Below are positions 1 to 9,169 of a stretch of DNA of 64,000 nucleotides, piece after piece; position 1 is the first letter of the stretch; each line of letters starts with the position of its first letter. The notes beneath the pieces are model-generated. The model was not told where the DNA came from and did no database searches. It worked only from the letters and a program-made list of their open reading frames with translations. A program made the position numbers and the translations under genes. The stretch comes from Mycolicibacter sinensis (GTDB taxonomy: Bacteria > Actinomycetota > Actinomycetes > Mycobacteriales > Mycobacteriaceae): the NCBI RefSeq assembly GCF_001667945.1, contig NZ_LZJK01000063.1, positions 1 to 64,000 of the forward strand. The letters run 5' to 3'.

Positions 1-112
1 GACCGGCCGCGTTGCTCGACACCTCCCTGACTCTCGGTGCCGCGCAGGGCAATCGGCGGGCTAGGCCGCTTGCCGTCACCCGAGGCAACCGTGTACCGTC
101 CGTATATACCCC

Positions 113-127
113 TACCCCGTATGGGTA
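113..127 (+). promoter_or_regulatory. RicR/CsoR-type copper operator
   Basis: A perfect interrupted palindrome TACCC-CGTAT-GGGTA lies 20 bp before the start codon of the DUF1326 gene. It matches the TACCC-N5-GGGTA operator described for the copper-sensing repressor RicR in M. tuberculosis. An extra TACCC half-site begins at 107, and a TATA-like -10 candidate lies at about 103-108, so a bound repressor would cover the promoter and the ribosome binding region. Regulation by copper is inferred from the motif and from the Cys/Met-rich products downstream. Confidence 0.8.
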
Positions 128-147
128 GAAAAGAAGGAGAGGCTCTG

Positions 148-855
148 ATGGCTACATCGACGGCAGCGGACTGGCACCTGCGAGGCGAGTGGTTCGACGT
201 GTGCAGCTGCAAGCTGCCCTGCCCGTGCACGTTCGCCCAGCAACCCACCCACGGTGACTGCTTGTTCACCCTGGTTTGGCAGATCCACGACGGGCACTAC
301 GGCGACACCGGCCTTGCCGGTCTGGGCGTGGTCGCGCTCGGCGAATTCGCCGGCAACATGTGGGTCGACGATCCCGACGCCACGATGAAATTGATGTTCT
401 ACGTCGACGCCAAGGCCGACACGGATCAGCGGTACGCCCTCGAGCGCATCTTCACCGGGAAAGAAGGCGGTTGGCCGGCTGCATTCGGCAGCCTCATCGG
501 CAGGCTGGACCGGATCGAGTACGCGCCCATCACTTTCGACGCGGCCCAGGATCTGGCCTACTGGCGTGCGGAGATTCCCGGAATGGTCGACGTGCGCGTC
601 GAGGCGCTCACCGGCCCGACGGCGGACCCGAACCGGCGAGTCACCACCGTGAACGCACCGGGCGCGGAGATCGGCCCCGGCCAGGTGGCGACGTGGGGCG
701 TGGTCAAACGCGACCACGCCGAGGGTTTCGACTTCTCCCACGAATACCGCGGCGGCTCGAGCAAACACTTCCCGTTCGACTGGCGGCCGGACACCGATCA
801 CCTCGAGGCCGGCCCGGACGTCGGCAGCCACTCGCAGTGCCAGTGCAACGCCTGA
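148..855 (+). CDS. DUF1326 family Cys-rich protein, probably copper-responsive
   Basis: This 235-residue soluble protein matches the DUF1326 family, whose function is not established. The N-terminus carries a cysteine cluster C19-x-C21-x3-C25-x-C27 followed by C38, and the chain ends with a C-x-C pair at 231/233, an arrangement suited to binding a soft metal. The start at 148 is chosen because an AAGGAGA-type ribosome binding site lies just upstream and the family similarity begins here; an upstream in-frame ATG at 37 would run through the operator. It is the first gene of a three-gene operon behind the RicR-like site. A copper-binding or copper-handling role is inference from cysteines and context; no catalytic motif is evident. 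Confidence 0.85.
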   Translation: MATSTAADWHLRGEWFDVCSCKLPCPCTFAQQPTHGDCLFTLVWQIHDGHYGDTGLAGLGVVALGEFAGNMWVDDPDATMKLMFYVDAKADTDQRYALERIFTGKEGGWPAAFGSLIGRLDRIEYAPITFDAAQDLAYWRAEIPGMVDVRVEALTGPTADPNRRVTTVNAPGAEIGPGQVATWGVVKRDHAEGFDFSHEYRGGSSKHFPFDWRPDTDHLEAGPDVGSHSQCQCNA

Positions 856-894
856 TCTCGCTACATATCTCACCACCACCGAAAGGAATGTCTG

Positions 895-1227
895 ATGGAA
901 ATCTCCCGCAAGCGCAGGGTCGCCGGCACCTTGGCCTTCACCGGTATCGCGGTGGCGATCTTCTTCGCCGGCGCCTGGGCGGGATCGTCCGGGATGCTCC
1001 CCCTCGGGCCGACTCCGGCCTTGGCGTCCCACGGTACGAACATGCCGCCGGACCATGCGCCGGGCTCGGATGACTCGTGCTGCGACATGCCGATGCCGGC
1101 CGGCGAGATGGGCCCGGGCATGCACAAGCACGGTGGGATGGGCGCCGGCAAGATGCGACCGGGCAGGCCCATGGAACCGCACAAGCCCATGCCGAAGTCG
1201 GATAAAACGTGCTGCGACAAGTCATGA
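895..1227 (+). CDS. Met/His/Cys-rich exported or membrane-anchored peptide (putative copper binder)
   Basis: This protein has 110 residues. Residues 1-9 are basic, and about 10-30 form a single hydrophobic segment that could be a signal peptide or a membrane anchor. The rest is hydrophilic and dominated by Met, His, Gly, Pro and Lys, with two CC pairs, one in DSCCDMP and one in TCCDKS at the C-terminus. Repeated M-x-M, M-x-K and H-x-H patterns resemble periplasmic copper-sequestering proteins. The start has a GAAAGGAA ribosome binding site. It lies 39 bp after the DUF1326 gene and 24 bp before the DUF2231 gene. I do not recognise a named family; metal binding is inferred from composition. Confidence 0.75.
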   Translation: MEISRKRRVAGTLAFTGIAVAIFFAGAWAGSSGMLPLGPTPALASHGTNMPPDHAPGSDDSCCDMPMPAGEMGPGMHKHGGMGAGKMRPGRPMEPHKPMPKSDKTCCDKS

Positions 1228-1251
1228 TCTGCGACCCGGAGCAGAATCCTC

Positions 1252-1734
1252 ATGCTTGAGACCATCAATGGCCTGCCGGCGCATCCCCTGCTGGCGCACC
1301 TGGTCGCGGTCCTGGTGCCGGTGACCGCGCTGCTGGCGGTACTTGTCGTGCTCTGGCCGGCCGCACGTCGACGCATCGGTGGCGCCACGGCGTTCGTCGC
1401 CGCGGGCACACTGCTGGCGATCCCGCTGGCCACGACCGCCGGCAGCTGGCTGCAGCACCGGGTGATGGGTAGCGCGATCCTGCGCCATCACGCCGCGTTG
1501 GGCGGCCAGCTCGTCGTGTGGTCGGCGCTGCTCACCATCGCCATGATCTGCTGGTGGGCGCTGCACACCCCGCTTTTCGCAGCAGAAGTGGGCATGCTGT
1601 CGCCCATGGTCCGTCGCATCGGTGTCGGCCTCACCGGGGCCGGCACACTGCTGTGCGCGGCCACGTCGACCTGGCTGGTGGTCCGCATCGGTCATACCGG
1701 CGCTGAGGCGATGTGGGGCGGGATGGCCTGCTGA
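1252..1734 (+). CDS. DUF2231 integral membrane protein
   Basis: This 160-residue protein has four predicted transmembrane helices, at about 14-36, 46-65, 85-105 and 122-145. The N-terminus contains the INGLPAHPLLAHL signature of DUF2231 membrane proteins, whose function is unknown. Conserved histidines lie at or near helix ends (HPLLAH, then LQHR and HHAALGG), so metal or haem coordination is possible but unproven. It is the last gene of the copper-operator operon, and it ends 9 bp before the convergent nitroreductase gene. Its place after a Met/His-rich exported peptide suggests a role at the membrane in copper tolerance, which is inference. Confidence 0.75.
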   Translation: MLETINGLPAHPLLAHLVAVLVPVTALLAVLVVLWPAARRRIGGATAFVAAGTLLAIPLATTAGSWLQHRVMGSAILRHHAALGGQLVVWSALLTIAMICWWALHTPLFAAEVGMLSPMVRRIGVGLTGAGTLLCAATSTWLVVRIGHTGAEAMWGGMAC

Positions 1735-1743
1735 GGGCAGGTG

Positions 1744-2391
1744 TCACCACGTGTCGAAGTGCGCCACCTGCTCGGCCGGCAGCCGCTTGGCCGGCTTGAA
1801 GTCGGTGCCCTTGGTGTAGGCGATCGGGAACAGCCCGCCCTGGCTGTACTCCTCGTAGGGGATGCCGAGCACCTCGGCGGTCTGCTTCTCGCCGTCTTCG
1901 AGCAGGTGCAACGTCGTCCAGCAGGAGCCCAACCCGCGGGAGCGCAACGCCAGGCAGTAGCTCCACGCGGCCGGGAACAGTGACGCCCAGAAGGACGCGC
2001 TGAGACCCAGCGGCGCCTTCTCCGGCCGCCCTTCCAGACACGGGATCATCAGCACCGGCGCGTCCTGCATGTGTTCGGCCAGGTATTTGGCCGAGGCGCT
2101 GACGAACTGCATCCGCTCACCGCGCACGTCGCCGTCGCCGTAGTCGGGCTTCATCCGGTCCAGGTAGGGCTCGGCGTTGGCGCGGTAGATGTCGGCGATC
2201 GCCTGCTTCTTGACCGGGTCGGTGACGAACATCCACTGCCAGCCCTGGGCGTTGGAACCGGTCGGCGCCTGCAGGGCGATCTCGAGGCACTCCATGAGCA
2301 CCTCGCGGGGAACCGGCTTGTCGAGGTCGAGTCGCTTGCGAACCGATCGGGTGGTGGTCAGGACTTCGTCTGCGGACAAGTTGAGGTTCAT
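1744..2391 (-). CDS. Nitroreductase family protein (Rv3368c-like)
   Basis: This FMN-dependent nitroreductase fold has 215 residues, the usual length for the family. Typical features are the N-terminal TTRSVRKRLD motif that contacts the flavin phosphate, the APTGSNAQGW segment, and the C-terminal LGIPYEEYSQGGLFPIAYT stretch. It is close in sequence and position to M. tuberculosis Rv3368c. It follows dnaE2 on the same strand with a 21 bp gap, so read-through from the damage-inducible dnaE2 promoter is possible. No Shine-Dalgarno is visible before the start. Its natural substrate is unknown. Confidence 0.88.
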   Translation of the reverse strand: MNLNLSADEVLTTTRSVRKRLDLDKPVPREVLMECLEIALQAPTGSNAQGWQWMFVTDPVKKQAIADIYRANAEPYLDRMKPDYGDGDVRGERMQFVSASAKYLAEHMQDAPVLMIPCLEGRPEKAPLGLSASFWASLFPAAWSYCLALRSRGLGSCWTTLHLLEDGEKQTAEVLGIPYEEYSQGGLFPIAYTKGTDFKPAKRLPAEQVAHFDTW

Positions 2392-2412
2392 GCCAGGAGG
2401 TTACCGCCGGTG

Positions 2413-5400
2413 CTACCGGAAGTCCCGGGAGCGCGAGCCCACCACCAGCTCGAGGGCGCCCAGCCGCTCGGCCAGCACGGTGACCGCCCCGCTGGCGTTC
2501 TGCACCCGCCCACGGATCAGCAGTGCCGTCGCGGTCTGCGCCAACCGGCGATGCCGCGTCCACACCCCCGGCGTGCACAGTACGTTGACCATCCCGGTCT
2601 CGTCCTCGAGGTTGACGAACGTCACCCCGCGGGCGGTCGACGGCCGCTGCCGGTGGGTGACCGCCCCGGCCACCAGCACCCGGGTGCCGTCGGGGACGGC
2701 GGTGAGCTGCCCGGCCGGAATGACCCCGGCCGCATCGAGATCGGCGCGCAGGAACTGGGTTGGGAAGCTGTCCGGGGACACCCCGGTGGCCCACACGTCG
2801 GCGGCGGACAACTCGATCTCGCTCATCCCGGGCAGCGCCGGAGTCTGCGTCGCCACCCCCACCCCGGGCAGCCGGTCCGGCCGCTGGGTCGCCGCCGCCC
2901 CGGCCGCCCACAACGCCTCGCGGCGCGACGTGCCGAAGCACCCGAACGCCCCGGCGGTCGCCAGCGCCTCGGCCTGGGGAGCCGAAAGCTGCACCCGGGC
3001 AGTCAGATCCAGCATCGAAGTGAACGGCCCGTGCGCCTGGCGGTCGGCCACCAGCCGCTCGGCGAGGTCGTCACCGATACCACGGACAGCGCCCAGCCCG
3101 AGCCGGACCTGCGTGCCGTCGCACTCCAGGGTGGCGTGCGCCAGGCTGGCGTTGACGTCCGGACCGTGCACCACGACCCCGTGCCGGCGGGCGTCGGCGA
3201 CCAGCGACTGCGGCGAATAGAAGCCCATCGGTTGCGCCCGCAGCAGTGCGGCGCAGAATGCGGCCGGGTGGTGCAGCTTGAACCAGGACGAATAGAACAC
3301 CAGCGAGGCGAAGCTCATCGCGTGACTCTCCGGAAACCCGTAGTTGGCGAAGGCTTCCAGCTTTTCGTAGATGCGGTCGGCCACTGCCCCGGTGATGCCG
3401 TGGCACTCGGCCATGCCGTCGTAGAACCGGTCTCGCAGCCGGCGCATCCGCTCCGGTGACCGCTTGGAGCCCATCGCGCGGCGCAATTGGTCGGCTTCGC
3501 TCGCGGTGAATCCGGCGCAGTCCACCGCAAGGGTCATCAACTGCTCCTGGAACAACGGAATTCCCAGGGTTTTTCGCAATGCCCGCTTCATGCACGGGTG
3601 CTCGTAGGTCACCGGGTCGATGCCGTTGCGGCGGCGAATGTAGGGGTGCACCGACCCGCCCTGGATCGGCCCGGGGCGGATCAGCGCCACCTGCACCACC
3701 AGGTCGTAGAACACCCGCGGGCGCAGCCGCGGCAGCGTGGCCATCTGCGCGCGCGACTCCACCTGGAACACCCCGACCGAGTCGGCGGCCGACAACATCT
3801 CATACACCGCCGGTTCGGACAGGTCGATCGCGGCCAGGTCCACCTTGATGCCCTTGTGCTCGGCCACCAGGTCGATCGCGTAGTGCAGCGCGGAGAGCAT
3901 GCCCAGCCCCAGCAGGTCGAACTTCACCAGACCGATTGCCGCACAGTCGTCTTTGTCCCACTGCAATACGCTGCGGCCGGGCATCCGAGCCCATTCCACC
4001 GGGCACACGTCGGCGATCGGGCGATCACAGATCACCATGCCGCCGGAGTGGATACCCAGATGCCTTGGCAGATCCGCGATCTGGGTGGCCAAGTCGATCA
4101 CCCGCTCGGGGATGCCTTCGACATCAGCGTCGTCGCGGCTCAATGCGCCCCACCGGCCCAGCTGCTTGCTCCAGGCGTCCTGTTGGCCGGGTGAGTAGCC
4201 CAGCGCGCGGGCCATGTCCCGTACCGCGCTGCGGCCCCGGTAGGTGATGACGTTGGCGACCTGGGCGGCGTGGTCGCGGCCGTATGTGTCGTAGACGTAC
4301 TGGATCACCTCTTCGCGCCGGTCCGACTCGATGTCGATGTCGATGTCGGGCGGGCCGTCGCGGGCCGGGGACAAGAACCGTTCGAACAGCAGCCCGTTGG
4401 CCACCGGATCCACCGCGGTGACCCCGAGGGCGTAGCAGACCGCGGAGTTGGCCGCCGATCCCCTGCCCTGACACAGGATGTCACTGCGCCGGCAGAACTG
4501 GGTGATGTCGTGCACCACCAGGAAGTAGCCCGGAAACCCCAGCTGGGCAATGACTTCCAGTTCGCGATCGATCTGGGCATACGCTTTTCGAGCGCGCGGC
4601 GCTTTCCCGGGCGGGCCGTAGCGTTTCGCGGCGCCGGTCAGGGTCAGCTGCCGTAGCCAACTGTCCTCGGTGTGCCCGTCCGGGACGGCAAACGGCGGCA
4701 GCTGCGGGGCGATCAACGCCAGCGAAAACGCGCACTGTTCGCCGAGCTCGGCCGCCGCCGGCACCGCCGACGGGTGTGCCGCGAACAACCGGGCCATCTC
4801 CGCGCCGGAACGCAGATGCGAGCCACCCAGCGGGGCCAACCGGCCGGCGGCGGCATCCAGCGACTGCCGGGCCCGGATCGCCCCCATCGCCATCGCCAGC
4901 CGGCCCCGGTCCGGGCCGGCGAAGTGCGCGCCGGTGGTGGCCACCAGGCCGACCCCGAACCGGGGCGCCAGTGCCGCCAGGGCCGCGTTGCGCTCGTCGT
5001 CGCAGGGATCGCCGTGCCGGGTCAGCTCGATGCTGACCCGCTCGGCCCCGAACCGGTCCACCAGGCCGGCCAGTGCCGTCGCGGCCGCATCCGGGCCGCC
5101 GGTGGCCAGTGCCTGGCGGACGTGGCCCTTGCGGCATCCAGTCAGGATGTGCCAGTGTCCGCCCGCCGCGTCGGCCAGCGTGTCGAGATCGAAACGGGGC
5201 CTGTCTTTTTCGCCGGCCAGGTGCGCGGCGGCGATCTGGCGCGACAACCGCCGATAGCCCTCCGGGCCGCGGGCCAGCACCAGCAGGTGCGGGCCGGGCG
5301 GGTCCGGGTCGTCGGTGCGGGCCCGCGAAAAAGGCGGCCCCAGCGACAGTTCGGCGCCGAAGACCGTCGCTATCTCCTGCCCCTCAGCGGCCAGCTCGGC

Positions 5401-5733
5401 GGCCGCCTCGGCGAACCGCACCACCCCGTACAAACCGTTGTGGTCGGTCAGCGCGATCGCCCGCAGGCCCAGTCGGGCGGCCTCGACGACCAGTTCGGCC
5501 GGGGTGCTGGCCCCGTCTAAGAAGCTGTACGCCGAATGCGCGTGCAATTCGGCATAAGGAACCGTCGAGCCGGCCGGCCTGGGCCGCTCGGGTCGCGGCG
5601 CTGACCGGCCCCGATCGGCCGACACACCGGCGGCGACGCGGGTGTGACGAGGCTTACCATCGAGCACCCGCTCCATCTCCGCCCAGCTCGGCGGCCCGCT
5701 GCCCCAGCCCACACCCGACAACATATCGAACAT
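2413..5733 (-). CDS. dnaE2: Error-prone DNA polymerase III alpha subunit DnaE2
   Basis: DnaE2 is the C-family polymerase that carries out damage-induced mutagenic translesion synthesis together with ImuA' and ImuB. The order is: a short N-terminal extension; a PHP domain from about residue 60 (YAELHAHSAYSFLDGA); the polymerase palm with the PDIDIDIES acidic motif; a fingers region with QGRGSAANSAVCY; a helix-hairpin-helix region; and an OB fold near the C-terminus (VLVAGAVTHRQRP). The length of 1106 residues fits the family. A LexA-like box overlaps the first ATG (5733-5731), so translation more likely begins at ATG 5724 or further downstream. It is divergent from mmpS, 92 bp away. Confidence 0.95.
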   Translation of the reverse strand: MFDMLSGVGWGSGPPSWAEMERVLDGKPRHTRVAAGVSADRGRSAPRPERPRPAGSTVPYAELHAHSAYSFLDGASTPAELVVEAARLGLRAIALTDHNGLYGVVRFAEAAAELAAEGQEIATVFGAELSLGPPFSRARTDDPDPPGPHLLVLARGPEGYRRLSRQIAAAHLAGEKDRPRFDLDTLADAAGGHWHILTGCRKGHVRQALATGGPDAAATALAGLVDRFGAERVSIELTRHGDPCDDERNAALAALAPRFGVGLVATTGAHFAGPDRGRLAMAMGAIRARQSLDAAAGRLAPLGGSHLRSGAEMARLFAAHPSAVPAAAELGEQCAFSLALIAPQLPPFAVPDGHTEDSWLRQLTLTGAAKRYGPPGKAPRARKAYAQIDRELEVIAQLGFPGYFLVVHDITQFCRRSDILCQGRGSAANSAVCYALGVTAVDPVANGLLFERFLSPARDGPPDIDIDIESDRREEVIQYVYDTYGRDHAAQVANVITYRGRSAVRDMARALGYSPGQQDAWSKQLGRWGALSRDDADVEGIPERVIDLATQIADLPRHLGIHSGGMVICDRPIADVCPVEWARMPGRSVLQWDKDDCAAIGLVKFDLLGLGMLSALHYAIDLVAEHKGIKVDLAAIDLSEPAVYEMLSAADSVGVFQVESRAQMATLPRLRPRVFYDLVVQVALIRPGPIQGGSVHPYIRRRNGIDPVTYEHPCMKRALRKTLGIPLFQEQLMTLAVDCAGFTASEADQLRRAMGSKRSPERMRRLRDRFYDGMAECHGITGAVADRIYEKLEAFANYGFPESHAMSFASLVFYSSWFKLHHPAAFCAALLRAQPMGFYSPQSLVADARRHGVVVHGPDVNASLAHATLECDGTQVRLGLGAVRGIGDDLAERLVADRQAHGPFTSMLDLTARVQLSAPQAEALATAGAFGCFGTSRREALWAAGAAATQRPDRLPGVGVATQTPALPGMSEIELSAADVWATGVSPDSFPTQFLRADLDAAGVIPAGQLTAVPDGTRVLVAGAVTHRQRPSTARGVTFVNLEDETGMVNVLCTPGVWTRHRRLAQTATALLIRGRVQNASGAVTVLAERLGALELVVGSRSRDFR

Positions 5734-5741
5734 ACGTACGA
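5726..5741 (-). promoter_or_regulatory. LexA/SOS box of dnaE2
   Basis: The sequence TCGAAC-ATAC-GTACGA matches the mycobacterial LexA operator TCGAAC-N4-GTTCGA at all but one half-site base. It overlaps the most upstream possible ATG of dnaE2. Damage-inducible control of dnaE2 by LexA is established in mycobacteria. The divergent mmpS gene starts 84 bp away on the other side. Confidence 0.8.
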
Positions 5742-5825
5742 AACACTTAGGCTGGGTGTGAAAAAGAACTTTGATGCACTAATCTGTGTCAGATTCCGGC
5801 ACGATCCGAAGGGGCCACAGCTTTC

Positions 5826-6257
5826 ATGTTCGGCGTTCTCAGACGCGCGTGGTTACCGTTGCTCATCGTGGCTGTGCTCTTCGTGGGGGGGTTCACGGTG
5901 CAGCGGGTCCGCGGCTATTTCGGTGCCGACGACAGCGGCAGCGGGACCGTCCCGTTCGAGGACACCAAGCCGTTTCATCCCAAGGTCGTCGTCTATGACA
6001 TCTTCAGCCCGGACGGGACCTACGCCGACATCAACTATCTGGACTTAGACGCCACGCCGCAGCGGGTCGACGGCGCCAGCCTGCCGTGGTCGCTGACCCT
6101 GTCGACCACCAACCCGGCGGTGAGCCCCAACATCGTCGCCCAAGGTGACGGCAGCACCATCGGCTGCCGGGTCACCATCGACGGCGTGGTCAAAGACGAA
6201 CGCATCGCCAACAGCCCCGTGAGCGCCCAGACCTTCTGCATTGTGAAATCCGCATGA
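5826..6257 (+). CDS. MmpS family membrane protein
   Basis: MmpS proteins are small accessory subunits that work with MmpL RND transporters in lipid or siderophore export. This one has 143 residues, with a single N-terminal transmembrane helix at about 8-27 and then a periplasmic beta-rich domain. That domain contains the family pattern VVYDIFSP, a central [12 protein letters not shown], a GCRVTIDG segment, and two cysteines that may form a disulfide. The ATG overlaps the mmpL start by 4 bp, so the two genes are translationally coupled. The coiled-coil type of the partner points to the MmpS4/MmpS5 subgroup, but the exact paralogue is not certain. No MarR/TetR-type regulator gene adjoins it. 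Confidence 0.9.
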   Translation: MFGVLRRAWLPLLIVAVLFVGGFTVQRVRGYFGADDSGSGTVPFEDTKPFHPKVVVYDIFSPDGTYADINYLDLDATPQRVDGASLPWSLTLSTTNPAVSPNIVAQGDGSTIGCRVTIDGVVKDERIANSPVSAQTFCIVKSA

Positions 6258-9160
6258 GCAAACACATCAGCGACAACACCCCGACCGACTCGATGCCGGC
6301 CGTCCAATCACCGCACCGCAGCGGGATCTCCGTGTGGATCCGCCGGCTCGCGGTGCCGATCATCCTGGCGTGGGTGGCGATCACGGTCCTGGTGAACGTC
6401 ATCGTGCCGCAACTCGACGAGGTCGGGAAGCTGCGCGCGGTGTCGATGAGCCCCATGGACGCCCCGTCGATGATCGCCATGAAGCGCATCGGCAAGGTCT
6501 TCGACGAGTTCAAGTCGGACAGCTCGGCGATGGTGGTGCTCGAAGGCGACCAGCCGCTCGGCGACGACGCGCACAAGTACTACGACGAACTGGTCGCCAA
6601 GATGGAGGCCGACCACGCCCACGTCGAGCACATCCAGGACTTCTGGAGCGACCCGCTGACCGCGGCGGGCTCGCAGAGCCCGGATGGCAAAGCCGCCTAT
6701 GTGCAGGTCTACCTGGCCGGCAACATGGGCGAGACGCTGGCCAACGAGTCGGTCGAAGCCGTCCAGCAGATCATCGCCGACACCCCCGCCCCCGAAGGCG
6801 TGCACGCCTACGTCACCGGTGGGTCCGCGCTCAACGCCGACCAGCACATCGCCGGCGACAAGAGCCTGAAGATCATCACCGCGCTGACGTTCGTGGTGAT
6901 CATCGTGATGCTGCTGTCGATCTACCGGTCGATCGGCACCGTGCTGCTGGTGCTGGGCATGGTGGTGTTCGAACTGAGCGCTGCCCGCGGCGTGGTGGCC
7001 GTGCTCGGCTACTACAACATCATCGGCCTGTCGACGTTCGCGGTGAACCTGCTGGTGACGCTGGCCATCGCCGCCTCGACGGACTACGCGATCTTCCTGC
7101 TCGGCCGCTACCAGGAGGCCCGAGCGCTTGGCGAGGACAAAGAGTCGGCCTTCCACACCATGTATCACGGCACCGCGCACGTGATCCTGGGCTCGGGTCT
7201 GACCATCGCCGGCGCGACCTTCTGTCTGCACTTCACCCGGCTGCCCTACTTCCGGTCGCTGGGTATCCCGCTGGCGATCGGCATGCTGGTGGTGGTCTTC
7301 GCGGCGCTCACGTTCGGCGCCGCGGTGGTGACGGTGGCCAGCCGCTTCGGGATGCTCGAGCCCAAGCGGGCGATGCGGATCCGCACCTGGCGGCGGATCG
7401 GCGCGATGATCGTGCGCTGGCCGGGGCCGGTGCTGGTGGCCACCACGGCGGTCTGCCTGGTCGGGCTGCTCACCTTGCCGGGGTACAAGACCAACTACAA
7501 CGACCGGCAGTACCTGCCGGGCTACGTGCCGGCCAACATCGGCTACGCCGCCGCGGATCGGCACTTCTCCCAGGCCCGGATGAACCCGGAGCTGTTGATG
7601 ATCGAAGCCGATCACGACATGCGCAACCCGGCGGACTTCCTGATCATCAACCGGATCGCCAAACGGGTCTTCGAGGTCCCCGGCATCGGGCGGGTGCAGA
7701 CCATCACCCGGCCGCTGGGCACGCCGATCGAGCACACCACGATCCCGTTCGCGATCAGCATGCAGGGCACCACCCAGCAGCTGAACATGAAGTACCAGCT
7801 CGACAGCATGAAGAACATGCTGAAAATGGGCGAGGACATGCAGGTCTCCATCGAGAGCATGAAGCAGATGCTCCAGGTCACCCGTGAGATGTCCGCGACG
7901 ACCCACAGCATGGATCTCAAGATGCACCAGATGCTCGACGACATCCAGCGGATGCGCGACGAGATCGCCGACTTCGACGACATGTGGCGCCCGATGCGTA
8001 GCTACTTCTATTGGGAGCCGCACTGTTTCGATATCCCGATCTGCTGGTCGATCCGGTCGATCTTCGACGTGATGGACGGCCTCGACCAGATGACCGAGGA
8101 TTTCGAAAAGGTGCTGCCCGACATCGACAACCTCGACCGGCTGATGCCGCGGATGCTCGAGATCATGCCGCCGATGATCGAGACCATGGAGAACATGCGG
8201 GAGACCCAGCTGAAGATGCAGTCCACCATGGAGGGGCTGCAGCTGCAGATGGAGAAGATGATGGAGGGCCAGAACGCCATGGGCAAGGCGTTCGACGACT
8301 CCAAGAACGACGACTCCTTCTATCTGCCACCCGAGGCGTTCGACAACCCCGACTTCAAGCGCGGCATGAAGATGTTCCTGTCGCCCGACGGCCACGCGGT
8401 GCGGTTCATCATCAGCCACGAGGGTGATCCGATGTCGCCGGAAGGCGTCTCGCACATCCAGCCGATCAAGCACGCCGTGCACGAGGCGCTCAAGGGCACC
8501 CCGCTGGAAGGCTCCAAGGTGTACCTGGCCGGTACCGCGTCGGTGTTCAAGGACATGAAGGACGGCTCGGCCTACGACCTGATCATCGCGGGTATCGCGT
8601 CGCTGTGCCTGATCTTCATCATCATGCTGCTGATCACCCGCGCCGTGGTGGCCTCGGCGGTGATCGTCGGCACCGTGCTGTTGTCGCTGGGCACCTCGTT
8701 CGGGATCTCGGTGCTGATCTGGCAGCACATCATCGGGCTGGACCTGCACTGGATGGTGCTGGCGATGTCGGTGATCATCCTGTTGGCCGTCGGCTCGGAC
8801 TACAACCTGTTGCTGGTGTCCCGGATGAAGGAAGAACTGCCCGGCGGGATCAAGACGGGCATCATCCGGGCCATGGGCGGCAGTGGCTCCGTCGTCACCT
8901 CAGCGGGCCTGGTGTTCGCGTTCACCATGATGTCGATGCTGGTCTCCGATCTGCGGGTGATCGGTCAGGTGGGCTCCACCATCGGGCTGGGTCTGTTGAT
9001 TGACACCCTGGTGATCCGCTCGTTCATGACGCCGTCGATCGCCGCACTGCTGGGCCGCTGGTTCTGGTGGCCGCAGCGAGTGTGGTCACGGCCGAGTCCG
9101 GTGGCCCAACAGGTTACGCCAGCCCCGGCCACCGGCGCGGTGTCCGTCGGCCGCGTCTGA
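6254..9160 (+). CDS. MmpL family RND transporter (MmpL4/MmpL5-like)
   Basis: This inner-membrane, proton-driven exporter of 968 residues has the expected layout: one helix near residue 35, a periplasmic loop, five helices at about 210-380, a second large periplasmic domain, and five C-terminal helices from about 775. The two repeats each carry a [13 protein letters not shown] or [15 protein letters not shown] proton-relay motif. The second periplasmic domain holds a long Met-rich coiled coil at about 500-690, interrupted by a conserved pair of cysteines in [10 protein letters not shown]. That insertion is typical of MmpL4/MmpL5, which export carboxymycobactin siderophores and some drugs. The substrate here is inferred, not shown. 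Confidence 0.92.
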   Translation: MSKHISDNTPTDSMPAVQSPHRSGISVWIRRLAVPIILAWVAITVLVNVIVPQLDEVGKLRAVSMSPMDAPSMIAMKRIGKVFDEFKSDSSAMVVLEGDQPLGDDAHKYYDELVAKMEADHAHVEHIQDFWSDPLTAAGSQSPDGKAAYVQVYLAGNMGETLANESVEAVQQIIADTPAPEGVHAYVTGGSALNADQHIAGDKSLKIITALTFVVIIVMLLSIYRSIGTVLLVLGMVVFELSAARGVVAVLGYYNIIGLSTFAVNLLVTLAIAASTDYAIFLLGRYQEARALGEDKESAFHTMYHGTAHVILGSGLTIAGATFCLHFTRLPYFRSLGIPLAIGMLVVVFAALTFGAAVVTVASRFGMLEPKRAMRIRTWRRIGAMIVRWPGPVLVATTAVCLVGLLTLPGYKTNYNDRQYLPGYVPANIGYAAADRHFSQARMNPELLMIEADHDMRNPADFLIINRIAKRVFEVPGIGRVQTITRPLGTPIEHTTIPFAISMQGTTQQLNMKYQLDSMKNMLKMGEDMQVSIESMKQMLQVTREMSATTHSMDLKMHQMLDDIQRMRDEIADFDDMWRPMRSYFYWEPHCFDIPICWSIRSIFDVMDGLDQMTEDFEKVLPDIDNLDRLMPRMLEIMPPMIETMENMRETQLKMQSTMEGLQLQMEKMMEGQNAMGKAFDDSKNDDSFYLPPEAFDNPDFKRGMKMFLSPDGHAVRFIISHEGDPMSPEGVSHIQPIKHAVHEALKGTPLEGSKVYLAGTASVFKDMKDGSAYDLIIAGIASLCLIFIIMLLITRAVVASAVIVGTVLLSLGTSFGISVLIWQHIIGLDLHWMVLAMSVIILLAVGSDYNLLLVSRMKEELPGGIKTGIIRAMGGSGSVVTSAGLVFAFTMMSMLVSDLRVIGQVGSTIGLGLLIDTLVIRSFMTPSIAALLGRWFWWPQRVWSRPSPVAQQVTPAPATGAVSVGRV

Positions 9161-9169
9161 GCGCAGCCG

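Noticed and set aside
1..105. Possible end of an upstream gene at the left edge
   Set aside because: Short open frames reach the edge in more than one phase, but none has recognisable similarity or a clear stop context, so no truncated gene is reported.
5734..5825. Possible iron-box (IdeR) motif near mmpS
   Set aside because: Only a TTAGGCT half resembles the 19-bp IdeR consensus; the second half is missing.
6308..8749. Long open frame antisense to mmpL
   Set aside because: It is a shadow of a high-GC gene on the other strand, with low-complexity His/Arg/Asp-rich composition, while the mmpL frame is fully supported.
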